From NCBI GenBank assembly GCA_963795805.1, contig CAWCIV010000004.1, positions 1,178,001 to 1,242,000 on the forward strand: a stretch of 64,000 bases of DNA, written 5' to 3'. The first letter of the stretch is position 1; every line of letters begins with the position of its first letter. The stretch is from JALYYC01 sp963795805 (lineage in GTDB: Bacteria; Chloroflexota; Dormibacteria; CF-121). The notes beneath the pieces were generated by a model. It made no database searches. It saw only the letters and a program-made list of their open reading frames with translations, and was not told the DNA's origin. A program made the translations under genes and the position numbers. Positions 1-7,650 of this stretch are shown here, piece after piece.

Positions 1-59
1 GCAACGGCTGCCGCAGCTAATCGGTTCCCAGGCGCGGAATTTCTCGTTGGAGGTACTCA

Positions 60-305
60 ATGCCTGAGGAAGGATCGGATACGGCGCCCATGGCTGGCGA
101 CGCTGGTCACGGGCCCCTCGCGTATTTCGCGGAACTGCTCGTATACAAGACAGATAAGAACGGGGTCGTCATCCCTGGGGCCGAGAAGCAGTGGGAAGGC
201 GATCTGAGTGAAGCCCAGTTCAACGAACTCCTGGGGCGGTATCCATGGGTCCGTTCGATCGCTGCCCTAGACCCGGACGGCCAGGATCTCGCAACCGAAC
301 CCTGA
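60..305 (+). CDS. Small conserved-looking hypothetical protein (81 aa)
   Basis: I do not recognise this family. The ATG follows a strong ribosome-binding site (GGAGGT, positions 49-54) at good spacing, which is the main support for the gene. The product is soluble and acidic, with no signal peptide or membrane segment. Its middle reads like a short ligand- or protein-binding fold (YFAELLVYKTDKNG, then ending near WVRSIAALDPDG). It is followed after about 40 bases by the deazaflavin-dependent reductase gene on the same strand, so the two may be co-transcribed. Its function is unknown. Confidence 0.6.
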   Translation: MPEEGSDTAPMAGDAGHGPLAYFAELLVYKTDKNGVVIPGAEKQWEGDLSEAQFNELLGRYPWVRSIAALDPDGQDLATEP

Positions 306-346
306 CCTCTACTCGACCCAGCCCTAAAGTGGTATCGGCGCCGATA

Positions 347-808
347 ATGACAGTCAGCGCCATGGCACAAGCTCCAGCCCTCGTCCGCCTGTTCAATCCC
401 GTCGTCCGCCGGCTGCTTGGCGGCGGCGTGCCGCTTGGCCCCAATGGAATCCTGACCGTGCGTGGTCGAACCAGCGGCCAGCCGCGCTCGACGCCGGTTG
501 GCGTGCTCGAGCTCGACGGCCGCCGCTGGTTGATCGGCGCCTACGGTGACGTCCATTGGACGCGCAACCTCCGTGCGGCGCGTGACGGGGTGCTCGAGGT
601 CGGGAAACGGTCCGAGAAAATTACTGCCGTGGAGCTCAATGCCGAGGAGGCGACCGCGTTCTTCCGGGATGTCCTGGCGCCGTTCATCGCGCGGCAGCCG
701 CGCCTTCTACGGTTATTCGTGGGACGGCTGCTTCACGGACCGCTGACCGATCCGGTCGCCGCGGCAGGCAAATACCCGGTCTTTGAACTGCACGGCGCCG
801 TCGTGTAG
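347..808 (+). CDS. Deazaflavin (F420)-dependent nitroreductase family protein
   Basis: The 153-residue product matches the DUF385/DDN family, whose members bind coenzyme F420 and reduce nitro groups, quinones or other substrates. The family signature is visible as GILTVRGRTSGQPRSTPVGV near the N-terminus, followed by WLIGAYGD and HWTRNLRA, the usual cofactor-contacting stretch. I chose the ATG at 347; an ATG at 362 is equally possible, and the reading frame extends further upstream without family similarity. The length fits the family. If it really uses F420, the organism should make this cofactor, which is common in actinobacteria and some Chloroflexota. The substrate cannot be deduced. Confidence 0.75.
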   Translation: MTVSAMAQAPALVRLFNPVVRRLLGGGVPLGPNGILTVRGRTSGQPRSTPVGVLELDGRRWLIGAYGDVHWTRNLRAARDGVLEVGKRSEKITAVELNAEEATAFFRDVLAPFIARQPRLLRLFVGRLLHGPLTDPVAAAGKYPVFELHGAVV

Positions 809-859
809 GTTCCGCCGGGCCGATCACTCAGGTGACCTCGACCTGGCGAAGGATTGGTG

Positions 860-900
860 GCAATATATGCTTGACACGATATATATTGCGGCAGTAATAT
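860..900 (+). promoter_or_regulatory. ArsR-type operator overlapping a sigma-70-like promoter
   Basis: A perfect inverted repeat with 9-bp arms (GCAATATAT at 860-868 and ATATATTGC at 881-889, 12-base spacer) overlaps a promoter with -35 TTGACA (871-876), an 18-base spacer and -10 TAATAT (895-900). The repressor encoded immediately downstream is the natural ligand, so autoregulation is likely. The site is AT-rich in a GC-rich genome. Transcription would start near 907-908, which coincides with the GTG chosen for the arsR-like gene. Confidence 0.7.
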
Positions 901-907
901 GTGCGGC

Positions 908-1246
908 GTGGCAGACATTTTTGAGATCCTCGCCGACCCGACGCGACGGCGCCTCGTCGAGACCTTGCGCAAGGGTGAGCACTCGGTCGGCGAGCTGGTC
1001 GACGTAGTCGACATCGGTCAGCCAGGGGTTTCGCGCCAGCTCGCCATCCTGCAAGAGGCACGGTTCGTCGTCGTCCGGCCCGAGGGCCGGCATCGCTACT
1101 ACGCGCTGCGCCCCGAGCCGTTCCTGGAACTGGATGAGTGGATGCAGGGGTATCGCGGGATGTGGGAAGCGCGGCTCGATAGATTTACAGCGGAGATCGA
1201 CCGGAGAGGCAGGAAACCGACAAAACCCAAGGAGGGAAGACCATGA
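908..1246 (+). CDS. ArsR-family winged-helix transcriptional repressor
   Basis: This 112-residue protein has the typical ArsR/SmtB layout. It starts MADIFEILADPTRRRLVETL and has a recognition helix around QPGVSRQLAILQEA, followed by the wing (VVVRPEGRHRYYALRP). No metal-binding Cys pair is visible, so it belongs to the non-metal subgroup usually found next to SRPBCC/AHSA1 proteins. I chose GTG 908 because an ATG at 899 would overlap the -10 element. With GTG 908 the mRNA would be leaderless, and the N-terminus matches the family exactly. The stop overlaps the next start (ATGA), so the three genes form one operon that this protein probably represses. Confidence 0.85.
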   Translation: MADIFEILADPTRRRLVETLRKGEHSVGELVDVVDIGQPGVSRQLAILQEARFVVVRPEGRHRYYALRPEPFLELDEWMQGYRGMWEARLDRFTAEIDRRGRKPTKPKEGRP

Positions 1247-1770
1247 CACAGGTAGCACGCGGCGGCGTCAGTGCGGTCAAGGCGGAGACACAGGTGTCGG
1301 GACCGACGGTCTGTTTGGCATTCAGGGAGCGTGCCGAAGAGGCGATTGGCTTCTACGTCTCGCTCTTCAAGAACTCACGCGTCCTCAGCATGCAACGGAG
1401 CGAGGCCGACGGCCCGATTCCGAAGGGCGCCCTCATGTCGGCGAGTTTCGAGCTGGATGGGCGAGCCTTCGTCGCGTTTGACGGCGGGTCTTCGTTTTCC
1501 TTCACCGACGGGATCTCGCTGATGGTCACCTGCGAGACTCAGAAGGAAATCGACGCCCTCTGGGCCAGGCTGACCGAGGGCGGGTCGGAAGGGCGGTGCG
1601 GCTGGCTGAAAGATCGCTTTGGCGTCTCCTGGCAGATCATTCCCGCCGAACTGGGAAAGATGCTCTCCGACTCGAAGTCCGGCAATTCGGCGAAGGCCAC
1701 GCAGGCGATGTTGCAAATGAACAAGCTTGATGTCGCGACCCTCCAGCGCGCCTATGAGAGCGGTGCGTGA
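1243..1770 (+). CDS. PhnB-like VOC superfamily protein
   Basis: The protein (175 aa) resembles the PhnB/3-demethylubiquinone methyltransferase-like branch of the vicinal oxygen chelate fold. It shows VCLAFRERAEEAIGFYVSLF at the start, then SASFELDGRAFVAFDGG and the end motif DRFGVSWQIIP. Members are small cytosolic proteins whose substrates are mostly unknown. A strong ribosome-binding site (AAGGAGGG) precedes the ATG, which overlaps the arsR stop. The first 15 or so residues are extra compared with the usual start. It is co-transcribed with the ArsR repressor and the SRPBCC protein, a combination often seen in soil bacteria. A role in binding or modifying a small hydrophobic molecule is only an inference. 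Confidence 0.8.
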   Translation: MTQVARGGVSAVKAETQVSGPTVCLAFRERAEEAIGFYVSLFKNSRVLSMQRSEADGPIPKGALMSASFELDGRAFVAFDGGSSFSFTDGISLMVTCETQKEIDALWARLTEGGSEGRCGWLKDRFGVSWQIIPAELGKMLSDSKSGNSAKATQAMLQMNKLDVATLQRAYESGA

Positions 1771-2261
1771 TGGCATCGCAGGCAGGGCCGGCCCGGCGAA
1801 CGATCACGCTCGAACGCACCGTGAAGGCGCCCATCCAGGAAGTCTGGGACATGTGGACGACCAGCAAGGGAATCGAGGCGTGGTGGGGACCCGAGGGGTT
1901 TACCGTGGCCGTTGATAGCCTGGACCTTCGTCCTGGCGGCGAGATGACCTATGCGATGACCGCGACCGCGCCTGAACAGATCGAGTTTCTGAAGAAGGCG
2001 GGGATGCCGCGAACGCAGGAGACTCGGGTGACCTACACCGAGGTTTCGCCACCGCGGCGCCTCGCCTTTACACAGTTGGCCGACTTCATCCCGGGCGTTC
2101 AGCCGTACCGGGTCGCCATGCAGGTCGACTTCGAGGAGACAGGCAAGGCCGTCCGGATGATTCTCACCTTCGACGCCATGCACGATGAGCAGTGGACCCG
2201 GTTGGCGACGATGGGCTGGGAAAGCGAGCTCGGGAGGCTCGCCAAAGCCCTCGAGGGGTGA
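1770..2261 (+). CDS. SRPBCC/AHSA1 domain protein
   Basis: This 163-residue protein has the START-like (SRPBCC) fold of the AHSA1 family. The N-terminal strand (RTITLERTVKAPIQEVWDMW), WWGPEGFTV, the LRPGGEM turn and the closing helix ending in WESELGRLAKAL are all visible. Such proteins bind hydrophobic ligands in a deep cavity. ArsR repressors paired with AHSA1 proteins are a recurrent operon type. I chose ATG 1770, which overlaps the preceding stop (TGATG); a GTG one codon upstream is also possible. It is the last gene of the operon and converges on the osmC-like gene, 14 bases away. Confidence 0.82.
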   Translation: MASQAGPARRTITLERTVKAPIQEVWDMWTTSKGIEAWWGPEGFTVAVDSLDLRPGGEMTYAMTATAPEQIEFLKKAGMPRTQETRVTYTEVSPPRRLAFTQLADFIPGVQPYRVAMQVDFEETGKAVRMILTFDAMHDEQWTRLATMGWESELGRLAKALEG

Positions 2262-2275
2262 AGCCGCCAGAATCG

Positions 2276-2704
2276 TTAGGGTCGTGCTTCGATCGTGATC
2301 TTGATGATGGTCGCGACCGCGACCGATTTATAGAGCGGTCAGTGCTGTTGGTAGTGAGCAACGAGGTTTTCGGCCTGCGACTGGTCCGGCCCCGAGAGCA
2401 CGAATGCAAGCCGGATCTCCTGGAAGACGGAGGTATCGCTGCGCCTTCGGACTCCTTCAATTGTCGCCTCGACCCTATTGAGGTTGACGCCCGTGTCGCG
2501 AGCTTTGCCCTGCACCAGGAGGACGCCGCAGGCCGCGATCCCCGAAAGAAAGGCCTCGGCCGGCGTGATCTGTTCGCCCGGGCCCCCGAGATGCGTTGGC
2601 TCGTCGATGACGAGTTCATGGCCGCGGACGTGACTGACGGAACGCCCGGGCGTCGAAGTGGACTGGGAGCGGACGGTGTTGATGACGTACTCATCTGCAG
2701 GCAC
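2276..2704 (-). CDS. OsmC-family peroxidase, candidate selenoprotein (in-frame TGA)
   Basis: OsmC/Ohr proteins are dimeric thiol peroxidases that use two conserved cysteines to reduce organic hydroperoxides. Here the first is present in SGIAACGVLL. At the second position, in the context HYQQH-x-PLYKS, the codon is TGA (2339-2341). Beyond the TGA the frame continues with good family similarity (PLYKSVAVATIIKITIEA) to TAA at 2276-2278. Read through, the protein is 142 aa, a normal OsmC length, with the TGA as residue 122. A SECIS-like hairpin lies 20 bases downstream. I chose GTG 2704; the open frame extends upstream without similarity. Alternatives are a nonsense mutation or a sequencing error. 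No selenocysteine machinery lies in this window. Confidence 0.75.
2309..2324 (-). promoter_or_regulatory. Candidate bacterial SECIS hairpin
   Basis: On the minus strand, 20 bases after the in-frame TGA, lies a perfect 6-bp stem (GGTCGC with GCGACC) closed by the four-base loop GGTC. Bacterial SECIS elements lie just downstream of the UGA and have a short apical stem with a G-containing loop about 16-37 bases from the UGA; the E. coli fdhF loop also contains GGUC. Position, stem length and loop all fit. The element lies within coding sequence, as expected for bacteria. A 6-bp stem can occur by chance in GC-rich DNA, so the call rests on its combination with the TGA at the Cys site. Confidence 0.65.
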
Positions 2705-2743
2705 GTTGACAGAGTCCCTTTTACCAGTTCTAGACTGTGCGGG

Positions 2744-3049
2744 ATGGCCGGCAAGGACAGCAAGACGCGAGGGGATGACACTTTGGAGCTGGTTAGAAGA
2801 GCGAGCCAGGTAACCGATCTCCACCAGGTCACGACCTTCAGAGGGACGCGGAAGGACAAGGGCGGCGTGGACCGAGACCTGACAATCGAGGTCCTGGACA
2901 TGGGTGTCGCAGAATCCCAGCGCCGCTTTCGGGTAACGGCCGCCGATAGTGGCGGTCGAACAGCGACCGGAAGCCCGAGTGCGACGTTGGAGCAGGCGCT
3001 CGACGCCGTCCGCTGGTCGGACCTCGACGCGCCGATGCAGTCCCGCTAG
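2744..3049 (+). CDS. Hypothetical protein (101 aa), divergent from the OsmC gene
   Basis: I do not recognise the family. The ATG at 2744 opens a 101-residue frame with typical high third-position GC. The product is polar and has no membrane segment. Its core (ELVRRASQVTDLHQVTTF, then DLTIEVLDMGVAESQRRFRV, then ATLEQALDAVRWSDLD) alternates predicted strands and helices like a small alpha/beta domain. The same frame is open further upstream, but that part lies antisense to the OsmC gene and looks non-coding. Only 39 bases separate it from the OsmC start, so the two would share a divergent promoter region. Expression is not certain. Confidence 0.5.
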   Translation: MAGKDSKTRGDDTLELVRRASQVTDLHQVTTFRGTRKDKGGVDRDLTIEVLDMGVAESQRRFRVTAADSGGRTATGSPSATLEQALDAVRWSDLDAPMQSR

Positions 3050-3136
3050 GCGGCGGATATGTAGCTCACGACAGGTGACGGGACGACAGTGGAATTCCAC
3101 CGTCATCCCGCCAGATCCGGCCCAGGTGGCTGCCGA

Positions 3137-3580
3137 CTAGCGCTTCTTGGATTCGCTTGCCGCGGTGGCCGCGACAGGCAACGGCTGCGAGAAGCGGATG
3201 TGGTTCCCGAACGGGTCGCGCAGCCCGCAATCGATGCCATAGGGCCGCTCGGTCGGCTCCTCGGTGAACTCGACGCCCTTGCCGCGAAGCTCGTTGTACG
3301 ATTTCCGGCAGTCATCGGTCGTGAAAAACAGGTGGCCGCCTGTGGCGCCCTTTGTCACCAGCTCGCGGACCTGCTCGGCGGTCTTCGGATCGAGGGCGGG
3401 CGGACCGGGGGTTGACAGCAGAATCTCATGGCTGTCGCCGGGCACCTTGACTGTGAGCCAGCGCATGAATCCGAGGTCGACGTCATTGGCAACCTCGAGG
3501 CCGAGCTTGCCGACATAGAAATCGAGCGCCTGCTGCTGGTCGAGCACGTAAATCTGTGAGATCGCGAGAGCGTTGAACAT
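3137..3580 (-). CDS. Glyoxalase/bleomycin-resistance-type VOC protein
   Basis: This 147-residue protein has two beta-alpha-beta-beta-beta modules of the vicinal oxygen chelate fold: a first module near AISQIYVLDQQQALDFYVGK and a second around GGHLFFTTDDCRKSYNELRG, ending with the family motif DPFGNHIRFSQP. Metal-ligand-like His and Glu residues are present (HEILL, HLFF), but the reaction cannot be told. A strong ribosome-binding site (GGAGGT) lies upstream of the ATG. The AraC-type gene 38 bases upstream on the same strand is a frequent partner of such VOC genes and probably controls it. The C-terminal tail is short, basic and variable. Confidence 0.83.
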   Translation of the reverse strand: MFNALAISQIYVLDQQQALDFYVGKLGLEVANDVDLGFMRWLTVKVPGDSHEILLSTPGPPALDPKTAEQVRELVTKGATGGHLFFTTDDCRKSYNELRGKGVEFTEEPTERPYGIDCGLRDPFGNHIRFSQPLPVAATAASESKKR

Positions 3581-3618
3581 TTCGTTTACCTCCGTGGTGA
3601 TTGATGACGTGACCCACG

Positions 3619-4041
3619 CTACGCGCTGTCTGGCGCGTGCGCTTCTCCAAAACTGCTGGGTCGTGTCCAGGCCATCGCGAAGCAGGTGGGGACGGCCCTG
3701 ATCGGTCCGCGCTTCCGGTGGGCGCTCGGCGTCAGACCGACGATCTCACGAAAAATGCGGCTGAAGGTGCCAAGGCTGGTGAAGCCGACATCCAGGCAGA
3801 TGTCCGTCACGCTCCGGTCCGTCGCCCGGAGCAGGAACATTGCTCGCTCGACCCGGCGGCGCTGCAGGTAACGATGCGGCGTTTCGCCGAAGGTGGCCGC
3901 GAAGGTCCGGATGAAATGGGCCGCCGAGACGTGCGCCACCCTGGACAGGGCCGGGACGTCCAGCGGTTGGGCGTAGGCGCGGTCCATCGCGTCGCGGGCG
4001 CGAAGCATCCGGCGATTGAGGTCTTCGACGGCGCGGCTCAT
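3619..4041 (-). CDS. AraC-family transcriptional regulator (DNA-binding domain only)
   Basis: The 140-residue product is essentially just the double helix-turn-helix of AraC regulators. The first HTH is around LDVPALSRVAHVSAAHFIRT and the second around RSVTDICLDVGFTSLGTFSR, with the signature end FREIVGLTPSAHRK. The usual N-terminal sensor domain is missing, so this is one of the short single-domain members often encoded next to VOC/glyoxalase genes. The C-terminal 35 residues are extra and not conserved-looking. It sits between the CPBP protease gene and the VOC gene on the same strand with gaps of about 38 bases, and probably regulates the latter. Its ligand, if any, is unknown. Confidence 0.85.
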   Translation of the reverse strand: MSRAVEDLNRRMLRARDAMDRAYAQPLDVPALSRVAHVSAAHFIRTFAATFGETPHRYLQRRRVERAMFLLRATDRSVTDICLDVGFTSLGTFSRIFREIVGLTPSAHRKRGPIRAVPTCFAMAWTRPSSFGEAHAPDSA

Positions 4042-4079
4042 CTGGTAATCACACCACGCCTCTGGGGTCGGGCGCTCGG

Positions 4080-4823
4080 TCAGCTGTTGAGCGAGATGTA
4101 GACGAGGACCGTCGTCACGGCATTGCCGGCGCCGTGCAACAGCATCGAGTTCGTCAAAGAGCCGGTGATCTCGTACTGGATCGTCAGGATCAGGCCGAGA
4201 AACAGGAAGACCGGGATCAGGATCGGAATGAAATGGAAGGCAGCAAAGATCGTGGCGCTTACCAGCGCGGCCGCCCAGACTGGCCAGCGGCGCAGCAGGT
4301 AGCGGTACAGCATGCCGCGGAAGAAGAGCTCCTCGCAGATCGGCGCCACCACCGCGGCGGCGACCAGGGCGAGCACGAGCACGGCGACGGCATTGGAATG
4401 GTTATTGAACATCTCGCGCGCGTTGCTCGGCACCGGCTGGCCATGGTTCATCGATGCGGTGACGATGGCCACGATTATGCCCGTGCCCACGAACCAGAGC
4501 ACCAGCAGGCCGGCGACGAGGAAGGCGTCCGAGATACCGGGCCGGCGTAGACCCAGCCAGCGGCCCGGATGCGGAATACGGCGGAGGAATCGCAGCATGC
4601 CGAGGAACAGCCCCACATAGATGATGACGGTGGCTAGCAGGAGGATGGATACAGCGTTGGCCTTGTACCCCGTGGGATCGGCGTAAGCCACGACTGCAAG
4701 GACGATGAACGCGGCCACAACCCCCAGCACGGCGCCGCCGAACGCGATCAGCAGGTCGCTGAAGCGGACGTCGACGCGGGCGGGCGGGTCGGCCGAAAGC
4801 GGCATGGGCATCATGACTGCCAT
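4080..4823 (-). CDS. CPBP family intramembrane glutamic endopeptidase
   Basis: This polytopic membrane protein of about 247 aa carries all three CPBP (Abi/CAAX-like) motifs: EELFFRGMLYR (the EExxxR motif), FAAFHF (FxxxH) and LLHGAGN (HxxxN). These residues form the active site within the membrane in the Rce1 family. About seven hydrophobic segments are visible, with a long soluble loop between the second and third. I chose ATG 4823; further ATG codons at 4814, 4811 and 4805 and a TTG at 4847 are also in frame, and no clear ribosome-binding site decides. The substrate is unknown; bacterial homologues act in bacteriocin self-immunity or protein processing. Confidence 0.82.
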   Translation of the reverse strand: MAVMMPMPLSADPPARVDVRFSDLLIAFGGAVLGVVAAFIVLAVVAYADPTGYKANAVSILLLATVIIYVGLFLGMLRFLRRIPHPGRWLGLRRPGISDAFLVAGLLVLWFVGTGIIVAIVTASMNHGQPVPSNAREMFNNHSNAVAVLVLALVAAAVVAPICEELFFRGMLYRYLLRRWPVWAAALVSATIFAAFHFIPILIPVFLFLGLILTIQYEITGSLTNSMLLHGAGNAVTTVLVYISLNS

Positions 4824-5031
4824 CCGAGCGTAACGTGTCACGCCCAACCAGCTTGCCGAATACGGGGCAACTCGGAGCCGGGCGCCATCGCGGCGGTCGC
4901 CGTTGGGGCGGCGCTCGAGACGCTCTACCGGGCGAGGGCCGAGCGGGATGGATCCGGCCGGCTGGAATTCGCGCCGAGAATTCCTGAGCTCGGTGTCAGT
5001 GATCGCAGTCCGTCGGCGTTATACCCAGGCA

Positions 5032-7395
5032 ATGGCCGACGACGACGCCCCTCGCCCGGTTTTCGGGGATCTGCTGAAGCAGTCGCAGAGCGCCCTGGCG
5101 GGCCTACAGGCCCTCGAGGATCAGCTCAGCGCCAGGCTCGCCGACCAGCACGCGCAGCTGAACGACAGCCGCGCCGAGCTGGCGCAGACGCGCGAGGCGA
5201 TGACCGCGCTTCAGGCCGCCCACGAGCGCTTGACGGCCGAGCACGCCTGGAGCCTTGATGAGTCGCGGCGCCAGCAGCAGGCCCGGATCGAGCTCGAGGG
5301 ATCGATCCTGGATGCGCGGCGGGAGCTGGCGGCGACCGTCAAGGAGCGCCAGGAACTGATCCGGGCGCGCGATCGCGACCGTCACGAATTAGAAGACCGG
5401 CTGGCTCACCACGAGGCGGCGCTGGCCGACCGCGTCAGCCAGATTGTCGGCCTCGAGGCGAAGCTTGACGAGCTGATGGCGGCCCAGGACATCTGGCACG
5501 CTGAGCGGGAGGCGCTGGTCGTAGCCCGGGACCAATTCGCCGGTCGCGTCCGCGACCTGGAAGCCGCCGAACGGCGCGCCGCCGACGAGTTGAGCCGCGC
5601 CATCAGCAACCGCGAACAGCTCCGCACGGTTTACGAGGAGCTGAAGCGCGCGCACACCGCGACCACCGAGCGCAGCGCGGCGGCATTTCGTGAGATGTCG
5701 CGGCTGCAGGACGAGCTGCGCGTGGCGGCCGAAACGGTCGCCAGCCACGAGGCGGAAACCGCCCAGTTGAAGCAGCAGCTGGCCCAGGTGACCACCCTGG
5801 CGGACGAGCTCCAGACGCACCAGCTCACCTGGGCGGCCGATCGCGAGGCTCTCCTCGCCGCAGTCCAGGTCGCCGAGAAACGTCGCGTTGCCGTCGAAGC
5901 CGACCTGGCCACCGCCCAGCTGGCCTTGTCCGAGCGGTCAGCGGCCGCGGAACGCGAGGCGGCCGAGCTCCGCCACCAGGCTGCGGCGCTGCAGATCCAG
6001 GCTGCCGACGAACGGGAGCGCCTGGAAGGCGCGCTCGCCGCTGGTCTGGACCAGCTGCGAGCCGCGGCGGCGGCGGCTGACGCGGCCGACTTGGGACGGG
6101 CCGAAGCGCAAGGCCAGTACGCGAAGCTGGTCGAACGGGCCCAGCTCGCCTCCCAGGAGTGGGCCGTGCGGCGCCAGGCGATGACCGAGGAGAACCGGCG
6201 TTTGACCGCCGAGCTCGCCCAGGCCCACCAGGCGGCGCGTGCCGCCGAGGATGGGCAACGTCAGCGGCAGTTGGAGCTGCAACAGCTCGAGCAGGCCCAC
6301 CGAGAGAAGACCTCATTGCTGGCGGACCGGCTCCGGGCAGCCCTGGACGAGGGCTCCCGGCCGCTGACCCCGGAGCAGAGCCACCGAATCAATACCAGAC
6401 TCAACGCCATCGTCGGCTTCTCCAGCATCGTGGCCGACGCGACAGCCCTTGCCCCAGGCGAGCAGGCCGACTACCTCAGCGTGATCATGGAGAATGGTCG
6501 CGCGCTCGCTGAGGAGCTGAATCTGGTTCCCGTGGCGGGCGCGGCCCCACCGGCGGCCTCGGTCCCAACCGCGGCCGTGCCGCTCGTGGCAACCCTGGGT
6601 GGTGGCGCCATCCGGCCGACGGTCCTGGTGGCCGATGCCGACCCTCAGGTCCGGGACCGGCTGTTTCCATTCCTGACCCGGGCCGGCTACGAGGTCGTCT
6701 TCGTGGCCGACCGCGCCGAGGCAGTCAGTCGGGCCGGGTCGCTGTCGCCGATCCTGGTACTGGTCGATGCGGCCCTTCAGCCGGGCGGCGCGCCCGGCTT
6801 GATTGCCGAACTGAAGCGTGACCCGCGGACGGCCGATATCCCGGTCGTCGTGACCACCCGCAACCTTGCCGAGCCGCTCGGCGTGGAGCTGGGGGAGATC
6901 GACATCCTGACCAAGCCAATCGACCGCCAGCAGCTACTCCAGGTGATGATCAACCACGATCTCCAGGCGGACGCGAGGCGGACCCAGAAGCTGCCGGCCA
7001 GGGTGCTCGTCATCGACGACGACCCCCTCAGCGTGCGCCTCCTGACAGCGGTCCTCAAGCCGCTCAAGGTCGAGGTCATCAGCGCAGCCGGCGGAAAGGC
7101 CGGGATCGAGCTCGCCCGCCAGTGCAATCCTGAGCTGATCATCTGCGACCTGATGATGCCTGAGGTCGACGGGTTCGATGTGATCGCGGCCCTACGCGCC
7201 GATCCCCAGATGAGCGCGGTGCCGATCCTCGTCTACTCCGGTAAGAGCATCACCGCCGACGATCAGCAGCGGCTACAGGGTCTCATCCCCTCGATCATCC
7301 GCAAGGGTGAGTTCAGCCGGGAGCGCTTCCTCGAGTTCCTGCTGAAGCGGGGCGAGCGACGCTCCCGGGGCGCCACCCCGCCGATCGCCGCCTAG
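5032..7395 (+). CDS. Long coiled-coil protein with H-box-like segment and two receiver domains
   Basis: The product (787 aa) starts with about 440 residues of heptad-rich Ala/Glu/Arg/Leu coiled coil. A segment like a histidine kinase dimerisation helix follows (SHRINTRLNAIVGFSSIV), but no HATPase catalytic domain. Two response-regulator receiver domains close the protein. The first (from RPTVLVADADPQ) keeps an Asp in LVLVDAAL and a Lys in ILTKP. The second (from ARVLVIDDDPLS) has the canonical phosphoacceptor Asp in LIICDLMMP. I chose ATG 5032 because the frame upstream shows no conserved character. It is probably a signalling scaffold phosphorylated by a kinase encoded elsewhere. Co-location with the c-di-GMP enzyme suggests a link. 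Confidence 0.75.
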   Translation: MADDDAPRPVFGDLLKQSQSALAGLQALEDQLSARLADQHAQLNDSRAELAQTREAMTALQAAHERLTAEHAWSLDESRRQQQARIELEGSILDARRELAATVKERQELIRARDRDRHELEDRLAHHEAALADRVSQIVGLEAKLDELMAAQDIWHAEREALVVARDQFAGRVRDLEAAERRAADELSRAISNREQLRTVYEELKRAHTATTERSAAAFREMSRLQDELRVAAETVASHEAETAQLKQQLAQVTTLADELQTHQLTWAADREALLAAVQVAEKRRVAVEADLATAQLALSERSAAAEREAAELRHQAAALQIQAADERERLEGALAAGLDQLRAAAAAADAADLGRAEAQGQYAKLVERAQLASQEWAVRRQAMTEENRRLTAELAQAHQAARAAEDGQRQRQLELQQLEQAHREKTSLLADRLRAALDEGSRPLTPEQSHRINTRLNAIVGFSSIVADATALAPGEQADYLSVIMENGRALAEELNLVPVAGAAPPAASVPTAAVPLVATLGGGAIRPTVLVADADPQVRDRLFPFLTRAGYEVVFVADRAEAVSRAGSLSPILVLVDAALQPGGAPGLIAELKRDPRTADIPVVVTTRNLAEPLGVELGEIDILTKPIDRQQLLQVMINHDLQADARRTQKLPARVLVIDDDPLSVRLLTAVLKPLKVEVISAAGGKAGIELARQCNPELIICDLMMPEVDGFDVIAALRADPQMSAVPILVYSGKSITADDQQRLQGLIPSIIRKGEFSRERFLEFLLKRGERRSRGATPPIAA

Positions 7396-7423
7396 CAGCC
7401 GGAGCCTCGCCGGGGGTGTCCGG

Positions 7424-7549
7424 TCAGGGGGCGAACGGGGAGCTTGGCTGATACTGCTCGAAGCCCGGGATCGGAATTCCCAATACGAAGGCGACGAAGG
7501 CGACGATCCCACCCAGAATCAGGAAGAAGAACAGCAAATACCGGAACAT
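7424..7549 (-). CDS. Small single-span membrane protein (41 aa)
   Basis: In the gap between two large plus-strand genes the minus strand encodes a 41-residue peptide with one clear transmembrane helix (YLLFFFLILGGIVAFVAFVL), a Pro-rich exit (GIPIPGF) and a short polar tail. An AGG-type ribosome-binding site lies a few bases before the ATG. The pattern of N-terminal Met-Phe-Arg, one hydrophobic span and an outside tail is typical of small bacterial membrane proteins. No family is recognised. It is too short for most gene callers and may be missing from standard annotation. The coding evidence is the composition and the ribosome-binding site only. Confidence 0.5.
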   Translation of the reverse strand: MFRYLLFFFLILGGIVAFVAFVLGIPIPGFEQYQPSSPFAP

Positions 7550-7650
7550 GTACCTGGCCCCCTACCAGGGACAACGGGGGCGGCCTCAAAAGCTTGGGTT
7601 TGACCGTGGGCGCAGTCTCCGGACGGTATTGACGTTGTATTCACGCAATC

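Noticed and set aside
2192..2743. Upstream part of the plus-strand frame ending at 3049
   Set aside because: It is antisense to the OsmC coding region and has no conserved character, so only the part from ATG 2744 is kept.
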